Positions 26,940 to 34,322 of a DNA stretch of 39,306 bases are shown here, piece by piece. Under the pieces are notes generated by a model. The model saw nothing but the letters and a program-made list of their open reading frames with translations. It was not told the origin of the DNA and searched no databases. Origin of the DNA: Bacteroidia bacterium (GTDB lineage: Bacteria; Bacteroidota; Bacteroidia; Flavobacteriales; Flavobacteriaceae); NCBI GenBank assembly GCA_030431695.1, contig JAUIIU010000024.1, positions 1 to 39,306 on the forward strand. Direction: 5' to 3'. The stretch's first letter is position 1, and every line of letters begins with the position of its first letter. The position numbers and the translations under genes are program-made.

Positions 26940-28427
26940 ATGAGGAAGATCTCTTTTATATTATTTGCTATAGGATTGATGCTGTCCAACCAGGTTTCAG
27001 GTCAGAATGTCTTTCACGACCGGAATTACTGGAAGGAGAATCCTACCGTGGAGCAAATCATTAAGGATATGAATTCCGGCAGTGATATTGCTTCTCTTAA
27101 TGCCAACGCATTCGATGCCGTAACCTGGGCCCTCATCGAAAAAACCAGTAACGAAACCGTAAAATTCCTTCTGGATCAACCTGGAAACGAGGTGAACAAA
27201 TTAACCCACGACGGACGCACATATATCTTCTGGGCGGCATATAAGGACAACCTTGAAATGATGCAGTATTTACTGGATCGAGGCGCGAGAACCGATGTGA
27301 TCGATGATCATGGGTACTCCCTGTTGAATTTTGCCGCTGTTACTGGCCAATTGAATACCAGGCTGTACGATTTCATCCTTGAAAACGGAGGCTCGGTTTC
27401 AGAAACCAATAAGACAGAAGCAAATGCACTACTGCTGGTCGCCCCTTTTGTGAAGGACATGGGGATAGTGGATTACCTTAATAGCAAAGGACTGGAGTTG
27501 ACGGCAACCGATAACAATGGCTATGGTGTTCCTGAATATGCCGCTAAATCCGGGAATAAGGAATTTCTGGGAATACTGCTGGAGCGAAACCTCAAATTTA
27601 CCACCACCAGAAATGGAGGAAATGCCATGATACTGGCTAGCCAGGGAATGAGAGGCGCACCTAACACATTGGAAACCTATAAATTTCTCGAATCAAAAGG
27701 GGTCGATCCGAATGTAACCACTCATGAGGGCACAAACCCATTACATGCCATTGCGTACGATGTGAACGACCTGTCGGTATTTAAATATTTTATTGAAAAA
27801 GGAGTCTCTGTAAACCAACAAAATGCTGAAGGAAACATTCCTTTTCTGCATGCTGCAAACTCTAATAAAGAATCAGTCGTGGAGTATCTGGGTAGTCTCG
27901 TTTCAAATATGAACCATCAAAATAATGATGGAGAGACCGCCCTGATGCTTTCCCTTCGAAGAAATACTCCTGCCGTGGTAAAATGGTTGTTGGATAACGG
28001 TTCGGACATTTCCATCTCCGATAAAAAGGGAAATACCCCCGCATACTATTTGATCGCCGGTTACAGCAGGAATAACCCGGACAATTTCAGAATTAAACAA
28101 AAAGAAATTCAGGCACGCGGATTTGATCTATCCAAACCTCAACCCAATGGCAGTAACCTGTTTCATTTGGTGATCGAAGCCAAGAAATTCGATCTCCTGG
28201 AGTGGGCCCATAAAAACGGTGCCGACATAAACGCGAGAAACAAAGATGGAATGACACCCCTGCTACTCGCATCCATGGTAACGGATAATGTGGATCCCCT
28301 GAATTACCTGCTTAGTATTGGAGCGGATAAGTCCATTCACACCGAATTCGATGAAAGCGCCTTTGATCTGGCCATTCAAAATGAATTCCTGAATTCGGAT
28401 AAAGCGAACCTGGAGTTTTTAAAATGA
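26940..28427 (+). CDS. Exported ankyrin-repeat protein
   Basis: 495 aa. A signal peptide (about 1-21) directs it out of the cytoplasm. The rest is an ankyrin array, with repeats such as DGRTYIFWAAYKDNLEMMQYLLDRGA, DHGYSLLNFAAVTGQ, EGTNPLHAIAYDVNDLSVFKYFIEKG, DGETALMLSLRRNTPAVVKWLLDNG and DGMTPLLLASMV: roughly 12 to 13 units of about 33 residues. Ankyrin arrays bind proteins and have no catalysis, so it is probably a scaffold or inhibitor in the periplasm. It starts 6 nt after the DUF6607-like gene and overlaps the next gene by 4 nt (ATGA). Its place in an iron operon is unusual. Confidence 0.85.
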   Translation: MRKISFILFAIGLMLSNQVSGQNVFHDRNYWKENPTVEQIIKDMNSGSDIASLNANAFDAVTWALIEKTSNETVKFLLDQPGNEVNKLTHDGRTYIFWAAYKDNLEMMQYLLDRGARTDVIDDHGYSLLNFAAVTGQLNTRLYDFILENGGSVSETNKTEANALLLVAPFVKDMGIVDYLNSKGLELTATDNNGYGVPEYAAKSGNKEFLGILLERNLKFTTTRNGGNAMILASQGMRGAPNTLETYKFLESKGVDPNVTTHEGTNPLHAIAYDVNDLSVFKYFIEKGVSVNQQNAEGNIPFLHAANSNKESVVEYLGSLVSNMNHQNNDGETALMLSLRRNTPAVVKWLLDNGSDISISDKKGNTPAYYLIAGYSRNNPDNFRIKQKEIQARGFDLSKPQPNGSNLFHLVIEAKKFDLLEWAHKNGADINARNKDGMTPLLLASMVTDNVDPLNYLLSIGADKSIHTEFDESAFDLAIQNEFLNSDKANLEFLK

Positions 28428-28924
28428 TGAAAAGAATTATAGTTCAATGCTTCCTCGCACCGCTACTGATCTTTGGGATCATGGGATTTGCCAGCTATCA
28501 GACAAGTGTCGAAAAGCTTCCGTATAAATGTATGATCCAGATGAAGAACTATGAAGGACATGGTGCATACATTGTAGTTTCACTTATCGACCCGGATGGG
28601 CAATACGAAGAAACCCTGTCTGTTCAGGGAGATGATGACGAATGGTACTTTGACATTACGGAATGGTGGAAATTCTACGGAAAACGACGCCCCGACATCG
28701 ATGCGATCGTGGGGGAAACGATCGCCGGTGGTGAACGAACCGTGAGTGTTATCCATATCGGAAATGATAAAGTGGATAAGGGATACCGGCTCCGTTTTGA
28801 AACAGCGGTAGAAGACCAGGAATACTACGTTAAAGATGTCGAATTCGATCTAACCACGAACAACCTGCAAAGTAAGGTGGAAGGGAGTGGATTTATTCGT
28901 TACGTTCGAATGATGCCTAAGTAA
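28424..28924 (+). CDS. DUF2271-like exported protein
   Basis: 166 aa with an N-terminal signal (about 1-24). The mature part CMIQMKNYEGHGAYIVVSLIDPDGQY, DDDEWYFDITEWWKFYGKRR and IVGETIAGGERTVSVI matches the DUF2271 pattern, a beta-sandwich with the E-W/T-x-W-W block and a GGT/GGE segment. DUF2271 genes often sit beside PepSY-type membrane proteins and TonB receptors in iron loci, which agrees with the neighbours here. The reaction is unknown. ATGA overlap with the ankyrin gene shows translational coupling, and the next gene starts 14 nt downstream. Confidence 0.75.
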   Translation: MMKRIIVQCFLAPLLIFGIMGFASYQTSVEKLPYKCMIQMKNYEGHGAYIVVSLIDPDGQYEETLSVQGDDDEWYFDITEWWKFYGKRRPDIDAIVGETIAGGERTVSVIHIGNDKVDKGYRLRFETAVEDQEYYVKDVEFDLTTNNLQSKVEGSGFIRYVRMMPK

Positions 28925-28938
28925 ATCAACCTAACATT

Positions 28939-31137
28939 ATGACCCTTTCAATATGGAGATACAGTCACCTTGCCCTGGCTGTATCTTCATGCCTTTTTTT
29001 AACCCTGGCAGCGCTCACCGGGATCATCCTGGCGATTGAACCCATAGATAATAAACTTGGAGCCCATACCCCTGTCGATCTTAAGGATGTCTCCCTCGCA
29101 AATACTGTAACCAGGATGAACACTACTTTCGATGAGGTGTTCGAATTCAGTATTGATGAAAATGATCAACTGATCGCGGATCTGATCACACTGGAAGGTG
29201 AAAGCGGTTCATTTATACTTCACCCTTACAATATGAAGATTTTAGGGCAGCCCAGGGAGAAAGCCGGCATATATTCGTTTGCGACGAACTTACACCGGTC
29301 CCTCTTTTTAAAGACAACAGGTCGTATTATCGTAGGTGTCATTTCTCTGCTACTTTGCCTGATAGCTATTACAGGCTTTCTTTTACTTCTGAAACGATTT
29401 GGTGGCATCCGGAAATTCTTCAGTAAAGAAAAAGAGTGCGAATTTTTACCTCGATTTCACGTGATCTTCGGAAGGTGGGGGATCATCCCTATACTGATCA
29501 TAGCAGCGACTGGTGTTTTTCTTTCGGCCGAACAACTCTCACTGGTCTCAAAGCATTATCCCGAACACGATTCGAGTAACGATAATGAAGCTTCTACTGA
29601 GAAGATTTCCCCATCAGAATTCGAAGTATTCAAAAATACCAACCTCGATGAAGTAAGGACTGTAAGTTTTCCATTCTCGTCGGATCCAGGGGATTATTAC
29701 CTGGTTTCGGTAAGAGACAGGGAATATCGTGTGAATCAGTTCACCGGGGAGATCATAAGTGAAGTGGAATATCCTCTTCTGTCGTGGGTCTCCGGCACTA
29801 GCATGAGTTTGCACACTGGCAGAGGAAGCATTATATGGAGTATCGTGCTGTTTTTAACCTGTGTAGCTATCCTGTACTTTATCTGTTCGGGACTGGTGAT
29901 ATTTGCTAAACGTTTTAGGCGAAAGAAACGCGTGATCGGGTTAGATCCTGTATTATCGTCGGAATACGTAATTCTTGTGGGGTCGGAGACGGGCAACACC
30001 ATGGTATTCGCCAGGCGCTTTGCAGATGCTTTGATCGCAGCGGGTAAGAGTATCGGTATAACCGAACTGAACCATTTTGAATACTTTCCGAAGGCAAAAG
30101 AGATCATCATCTTCACTTCAACTTATGGAGAAGGTGAGGCTCCTTCCAACGCCTCCGGTTTCATCGATCGCATACACGAATTCGAATACGAACGGCCAGT
30201 TAATTTCTGTGTTGTCGCTTTCGGTTCTATGGCATATCCGGATTTCTGCCGGTTCGGGATCGATTCGGACGCCTCCCTGGGTGACCATCCGGGGTTCAGG
30301 AGAGCCTTACCGCTGGCCAAAATAAACAACCAATCGGAAGAGGCCTTCAGGGATTGGGTGCGGCAATGGAATGTGTACAGCAATATGGATCTTGAACTGG
30401 CCAGGCCCACTCCGGGTAAACCAAAAAAGCAGTTACAATTCCGGGTTGTCGAGCGATCTGTCATGAACGGAGATCAAACATTCCTGCTTCAACTTCAGCC
30501 AGAAAAAAAACTTCAGTTTGCCTCCGGTGATCTTTTCGCATTCAGGCCTTCGGAAGACCAGGTTGTCCGGTATTATTCCATAGGAAAAGTGGACGGCAAT
30601 CTCACATTAAGTATTCGCAAACATACAAGTGGACTGGCCTCTACCATGCTGAGTGAATTCACGATCGGTGACCGGATCAGGGGTAGGATAAAAAAGAACT
30701 TCGAATTCAGGTTTCCCGAATACGCCACCGAACTGATCATGATCGCCAACGGGACCGGAATAGCTCCTTTCCTCGGTATGATCCACGAGAATACCGAACG
30801 GAAAACATTAAAAATATTTTGGGGCGGGAGAACCAGCGCATCTCTGGCTCCCTACGCGGACATCATCACCAGGGGCAAAAAAACCGGACAACTCACACAG
30901 TTTGAAGCTGCCTTCTCCAGGGAAGGTGCAGACAGGAAATATGTTCAGCAACTGGTCGAGGTACGAGGGCCCGAAATTGTGCGATCACTGGACCACGGAG
31001 GAGTTGTAATGATCTGTGGTTCCATTGCAATGGAACAGGATGTGATCGAGATACTGGACGGATTCTCCAGGGTAGAACTTCACAGACCCCTGAGTGAATT
31101 TGAGAACCTGGAACAAATAAAAACCGATTGCTATTAA
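28939..31137 (+). CDS. PepSY-membrane, flavodoxin and ferredoxin-reductase fusion (probable ferric/heme reductase)
   Basis: 732 aa inner membrane flavoprotein. The first 325 residues are a PepSY_TM unit with helices near 9-33, 128-152, 180-198 and 298-322. Its histidines H10 (RYSHLA), H119 (NLHRSLF), H174 (RFHVIFG) and H292 (SLHTGRG) are placed like the heme ligands of FoxB-type reductases. A flavodoxin domain follows (about 343-480, GSETGNT at 348-354, TSTYGEGEAP), then an FAD/NADPH reductase domain (about 497-732) with RYYS at 544-547, GTGIAPF at 605-611 and CGS near 693. The layout allows electrons to pass from NADPH to FAD, FMN and membrane hemes, then to an external substrate. Reduction of ferric iron or heme is the likely job, given the operon. 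Confidence 0.88.
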   Translation: MTLSIWRYSHLALAVSSCLFLTLAALTGIILAIEPIDNKLGAHTPVDLKDVSLANTVTRMNTTFDEVFEFSIDENDQLIADLITLEGESGSFILHPYNMKILGQPREKAGIYSFATNLHRSLFLKTTGRIIVGVISLLLCLIAITGFLLLLKRFGGIRKFFSKEKECEFLPRFHVIFGRWGIIPILIIAATGVFLSAEQLSLVSKHYPEHDSSNDNEASTEKISPSEFEVFKNTNLDEVRTVSFPFSSDPGDYYLVSVRDREYRVNQFTGEIISEVEYPLLSWVSGTSMSLHTGRGSIIWSIVLFLTCVAILYFICSGLVIFAKRFRRKKRVIGLDPVLSSEYVILVGSETGNTMVFARRFADALIAAGKSIGITELNHFEYFPKAKEIIIFTSTYGEGEAPSNASGFIDRIHEFEYERPVNFCVVAFGSMAYPDFCRFGIDSDASLGDHPGFRRALPLAKINNQSEEAFRDWVRQWNVYSNMDLELARPTPGKPKKQLQFRVVERSVMNGDQTFLLQLQPEKKLQFASGDLFAFRPSEDQVVRYYSIGKVDGNLTLSIRKHTSGLASTMLSEFTIGDRIRGRIKKNFEFRFPEYATELIMIANGTGIAPFLGMIHENTERKTLKIFWGGRTSASLAPYADIITRGKKTGQLTQFEAAFSREGADRKYVQQLVEVRGPEIVRSLDHGGVVMICGSIAMEQDVIEILDGFSRVELHRPLSEFENLEQIKTDCY

Positions 31138-31143
31138 TTAATT

Positions 31144-31497
31144 ATGTGTCATACTATTAAAACATTAGCAAAGAACGGTATGGGAAAATTGTCGTGCTGT
31201 GATACCTGCCAGGTTTTCTTTCTACAGTTCAATAATTTATTCATTGAATTTACCGATAAGGAGTTGGCCACCTTCCAGGAGTATCTGACCAATATGGATG
31301 TGGAATATTGGGAATGCAAGAATCAATGCAAGGTCATGAAGCGCAGAATACCAATAACAACCTTACAAAAGAATTTAGTGCTGATGTTCAATCAACAGGA
31401 ATTCGCCGCACTCAAAGACCTTGTATTCAGAAACACCACCAAACCAGACCACACACTATCGATATCCGAGATAGACCATCTTTTTATTCTGAATTAA
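31144..31497 (+). CDS. Small Cys-rich protein (DUF6686-like)
   Basis: 117 aa, no signal peptide, so probably cytoplasmic. Cysteines at 2, 18, 19, 22, 58 and 62 give C-C-x2-C and C-x3-C groups that could hold zinc or iron. FFLQFNNLFIEFTDKELATFQEYL is the most characteristic segment and fits the DUF6686 pattern of Bacteroidota. The start is 6 nt after the reductase stop, so it is likely the last gene of the iron operon. Possible roles are a metal chaperone or iron sensor, both of which are guesses. Confidence 0.7.
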   Translation: MCHTIKTLAKNGMGKLSCCDTCQVFFLQFNNLFIEFTDKELATFQEYLTNMDVEYWECKNQCKVMKRRIPITTLQKNLVLMFNQQEFAALKDLVFRNTTKPDHTLSISEIDHLFILN

Positions 31498-31546
31498 GCC
31501 CTGTAGACATTAGCAGGAATAAAAATCAGCAATTTGACTAATATCA

Positions 31547-31577
31547 TTGCATAGAAATATGACATTCCTTAGGTTTA
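31547..31577 (+). promoter_or_regulatory. Candidate promoter of the ArsC-fold gene
   Basis: TTG at 31547-31549, 20 nt, then TAGGTTTA at 31570-31577 (seven of eight matches to TAnnTTTG). The spacing is ideal and the leader would be about 28 nt. Confidence 0.55.
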
Positions 31578-31610
31578 ATATTAGCAGTTTAACAATTAAA
31601 CACAGGGATC

Positions 31611-31976
31611 ATGGGAGAAATAGCCACCTCAGACCGGCAAATAACTTTATTCTATAATTCGGATTCCGTTAGGGCGAAACAAGCCATTGTTTATGCTGAA
31701 GCTGAAGGATTTAAGTTACAGAAACGGGATATGTTGTCCAACCCATTAACAGGAACACAGATCGCGGAGATCGCAAACCGACTCGACCTGAAGATCGAAG
31801 ACCTGGTAAACCAGGATCACCCGAAATACAAAGCGCTTTATCAACCACATGAACTTTCTGGTGAAGACTGGATCAAAATGATTCGACATAGTCCCGAGAT
31901 CATGAAACAACCAATCGCTATCCGTGGAGACAGAACGATACTGGTTGAGACCCCCACCGATATCATAAAAATATAA
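31611..31976 (+). CDS. ArsC/Spx-fold protein lacking the active-site cysteine
   Basis: 121 aa thioredoxin-like protein of the arsenate reductase (ArsC/Spx/YffB) family. The fold is visible in ITLFYNSDSVRAKQAIVYAEAEGF, DMLSNPLTGTQIAEIANRL, KYKALYQPHELSGEDWIKMI and the final PIAIRGDRTILVETPTDI, which corresponds to the R-P-(I/V) loop. In working ArsC the first strand ends with N-x-x-C; here the segment is NSDSV and the protein has no cysteine at all. It is therefore not an arsenate reductase and probably not a thiol enzyme. Similar Cys-less relatives exist in Flavobacteriia, with unknown role. It lies between the iron operon and ferritin. Confidence 0.8.
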   Translation: MGEIATSDRQITLFYNSDSVRAKQAIVYAEAEGFKLQKRDMLSNPLTGTQIAEIANRLDLKIEDLVNQDHPKYKALYQPHELSGEDWIKMIRHSPEIMKQPIAIRGDRTILVETPTDIIKI

Positions 31977-32022
31977 AGACGCGGGATTTCTATTTTTTAT
32001 TGGCTCATAGGGTAAATGAATC

Positions 32023-32054
32023 AATTCAGTTGGTGAATTTCAGCTGAAGTTGGT
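32023..32054. promoter_or_regulatory. Overlapping palindromes and direct repeat in the ferritin promoter
   Basis: AATTCA-GTTGG-TGAATT (32023-32039) is a perfect inverted repeat. It runs straight into TTCAGCTGAA (32039-32048), a perfect ten-base palindrome. AGTTGGT also occurs twice as a direct repeat (32028-32034 and 32048-32054), 20 nt apart. All of this covers the -33 box and spacer, a likely place for a regulator to bind. Confidence 0.4.
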
Positions 32055-32061
32055 ACCTTTA
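32030..32061 (+). promoter_or_regulatory. Ferritin promoter
   Basis: TTG at 32030-32032, 21 nt, then TACCTTTA at 32054-32061 (seven of eight matches to TAnnTTTG). The spacer contains overlapping palindromes. The leader would be roughly 30 nt to the ATG at 32096. Confidence 0.6.
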
Positions 32062-32095
32062 TTTCGGAAAATGAACTATAAAAGCAATAGATAAC

Positions 32096-32599
32096 ATGCA
32101 CACATCAATTGAAAATTTACTGAATAACCAGATCAAGTACGAAGCCATGGCTTCCATGCAATACCTGGCAATGGCCTCATGGGCCGATGCAGAAGGTTAT
32201 AATGGGATAGCGAACTTCTTTTACATGCAGTCTGAAGAGGAACGGGAACACATGCTGAAACTTGTGAAATTCGTCAATGAACGCGGAGGAAAGGTGATCA
32301 TCCCACAGCTTGAACAACCAGCCGATGAATTCAGTTCACTTCAGTCTCTGTTCAACCATTTCCTGGAAAGCGAGATGTTCGTTACCGAGCAGATCAACGG
32401 GATCATCGATGAGTGTCTTAAGCTGAAGGATTACAACACGAATAATTTCATGCAGTGGTACGTAACCGAACAGCTGGAAGAAGAAGCAACGGCCAGGACC
32501 TTGCTGGATAAGCTCAATATCATTGGGGACGATAATTCCGGTTACTACCTGTTCGATCGCGACATTTCTACTTTTGTGCAACCGCACGAAGACCGATAG
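32096..32599 (+). CDS. ftnA: Ferritin, non-heme iron storage protein
   Basis: 167 aa, the normal size for bacterial ferritin. It oxidises Fe(II) and stores it as a mineral in a 24-subunit shell in the cytoplasm. Ferroxidase ligands are visible: Glu16, Glu49 and His52 (EEREHM), and the later glutamates in LESEMFVTEQ and the EQLEEEA segment. No Met heme ligand of bacterioferritin type is placed as in Bfr, and the start MHTSIENLLNNQIKYE is typical of FtnA. The gene is single, with its own promoter and terminator, next to the iron-uptake genes. Confidence 0.94.
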   Translation: MHTSIENLLNNQIKYEAMASMQYLAMASWADAEGYNGIANFFYMQSEEEREHMLKLVKFVNERGGKVIIPQLEQPADEFSSLQSLFNHFLESEMFVTEQINGIIDECLKLKDYNTNNFMQWYVTEQLEEEATARTLLDKLNIIGDDNSGYYLFDRDISTFVQPHEDR

Positions 32600-32621
32600 A
32601 AAAATTTACACCAAAATATCC

Positions 32622-32672
32622 AAACGCTCCGAAAGCTTGTAATTTAAGGCTTTCGGAGCGTTTTTTGTTTTT
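32622..32672 (+). terminator. Ferritin terminator
   Basis: A 15-base perfect stem (32622-32636 with 32649-32663) with inner part GCTCCGAAAGC, a loop of about 12 nt, and a T-rich tail overlapping the stem end. This is a strong intrinsic terminator 23 nt after the stop codon. Confidence 0.9.
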
Positions 32673-33044
32673 CTGTCCATGGATATCTGCGTCGGTTCGA
32701 AAGCGGAACCAATTCCTTAAACCTAACTTTTACTCTCTTCTTTTTAGATTGAAAAAATGCCTCCTGGGTAACACAAACTTTTCAAAAAAATAACACGCGG
32801 TTCATCTCATCTGCGTTTTTGAAGCGGAAAATTTTCAAAAATTTTCAAAGCAATTAACAAAATAGAGCATTTCGAAAACAGCCTCATTTCGGAGTCACTT
32901 CAATAAAAATGCAGCTTCTCGGAAAAATTTTTCTTGTTAAAAACTGTTAATAACAATGTTGAGAATCCTTCTTGCAACCCTAGGAATTTTATCTCAAAAA
33001 ATACAATCTTTATAACTCTTATTACTCACATTTATTTACCGGAT
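32673..33044. other. Long AT-rich leader region ahead of nrdB
   Basis: 372 nt without a credible gene. It contains three copies of TTTTCAAA: near 32770, and twice in tandem with a ten-base period at 32832-32849 (ATTTTCAAAA then ATTTTCAAAG). No NrdR box pair and no clear TTG plus TAnnTTTG promoter were found. An in-frame TTG at 32934 extends nrdB upstream but adds residues with no family match. Confidence 0.5.
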
Positions 33045-34322
33045 ATGACAAAAATTGAACATGTAATCAAGAGGGATTTTACTACCCGTGAGTTCCAGTT
33101 GGACAAGATCACCAACGCGATCATGAAGGCGATGAATGCCGTTAAGAAAGGTAGTCATGAAGATGCTCAAAACGTCGCGATCAGTGTATATCAGGCACTT
33201 CAGGAGCGAAAAGAAGCTGACGCCGATTACATACCTACTATCGAAGAGATCCAGGATTTTGTGGAAACCAAACTGATGATGAGTGGGTTCCACGAGGTTG
33301 CGAAAGCCTATATATTATATCGTAACCAACAGGCGATGATGCGCAAACCGGATATCTTCGAAAAGCGGATCAATTTGAAGCCTTATGAGTACCCTCAACT
33401 ATACGAATATGTACCGGCCATCCGCCACTCGTACTGGATTCATACAGAATTCAGTTTTACAAGTGATATCCAGGATTTCAAATCGAGTCTGACAGATGTA
33501 GAACGCAGCGCGATAAAAAACACCATGCTTGCAATCTCACAGATAGAGGTTGCTGTAAAGAGCTTTTGGGGGGATCTGTACCACAAAATGCCAAAACCGG
33601 AGATCGGCTCGGTAGGGGCAACTTTCGCCGAAAGTGAAGTGCGTCACCACGATGCCTATTCACACCTGTTGGAAATTCTGGGACTGAATGATGAGTTCGA
33701 GGGACTGAAAAAGAAACCGGTGATCATGAAGCGGGTACAATACCTGGAAACAGCACTTAGGAATGCCAAGAGCGAGGACCACAAGGAGTATGCAGAGTCC
33801 ATCCTGCTGTTCTCATTGTTCATCGAACATGTTTCGTTGTTCTCACAGTTCCTGATCATCATGGCATTCAACAAACACAAGAATGTCCTTAAGGGTATCT
33901 CCAATGTGGTTGAAGCAACGTCCAAGGAGGAGCAGATCCACGGTGACTTCGGAATTGACATAATTAGGATACTTCAGGATGAGCATCCGGATTGGTTCGA
34001 CGGAGATTACCACGAGATGGTCCAGAAGATGTGCATGGAAGCCTTTGAGGCCGAAAGTGCGATCGTGGACTGGATCTTCGAGGAAGGAGAATTGGATTTC
34101 CTTCCTAAGGATGTAGTAAACGAATTTATCAAGAACAGATTCAATGCCTCTCTCGAAAGTATAGGTATCGAGAAGGTATTCCATATAGACGAAGGGCTTG
34201 TTAAGCAAACCGAATGGTTTGACGACGAGATCATTGGTACCAAACACGGAGATTTCTTCGTAAAAAGATCTATAAACTATAGCAAAAGAACACAGAGTAT
34301 AACCGGAGACGACCTATTTTAA
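33045..34322 (+). CDS. nrdB: Ribonucleotide reductase class I small subunit with N-terminal ATP-cone
   Basis: Radical- or metal-cofactor-generating subunit of ribonucleotide reductase, 425 aa, about 90-100 residues longer than a plain NrdB. Residues 1-97 (VIKRDFTTREFQLDKITNAI to GFHEVAKAYILYR) are an ATP-cone. The ferritin-like core has likely metal ligands E167 (31 residues before the next, as D84 is in E. coli), E198, H201, E261, E296 and H299, with Tyr205 in the place of E. coli Tyr122. The ATG at 33045 starts exactly at the cone; upstream in-frame codons from TTG 32934 are rejected. The stop overlaps nrdA (TAATG). A cone on NrdB has been described in Leeuwenhoekiella blandensis, where it controls oligomerisation. 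Confidence 0.93.
   Translation: MTKIEHVIKRDFTTREFQLDKITNAIMKAMNAVKKGSHEDAQNVAISVYQALQERKEADADYIPTIEEIQDFVETKLMMSGFHEVAKAYILYRNQQAMMRKPDIFEKRINLKPYEYPQLYEYVPAIRHSYWIHTEFSFTSDIQDFKSSLTDVERSAIKNTMLAISQIEVAVKSFWGDLYHKMPKPEIGSVGATFAESEVRHHDAYSHLLEILGLNDEFEGLKKKPVIMKRVQYLETALRNAKSEDHKEYAESILLFSLFIEHVSLFSQFLIIMAFNKHKNVLKGISNVVEATSKEEQIHGDFGIDIIRILQDEHPDWFDGDYHEMVQKMCMEAFEAESAIVDWIFEEGELDFLPKDVVNEFIKNRFNASLESIGIEKVFHIDEGLVKQTEWFDDEIIGTKHGDFFVKRSINYSKRTQSITGDDLF

Noticed and set aside
32934-33044. Upstream extension of nrdB from a TTG codon
   Set aside because: The added residues have no match to the family, and the ATP-cone begins exactly at the ATG at 33045.
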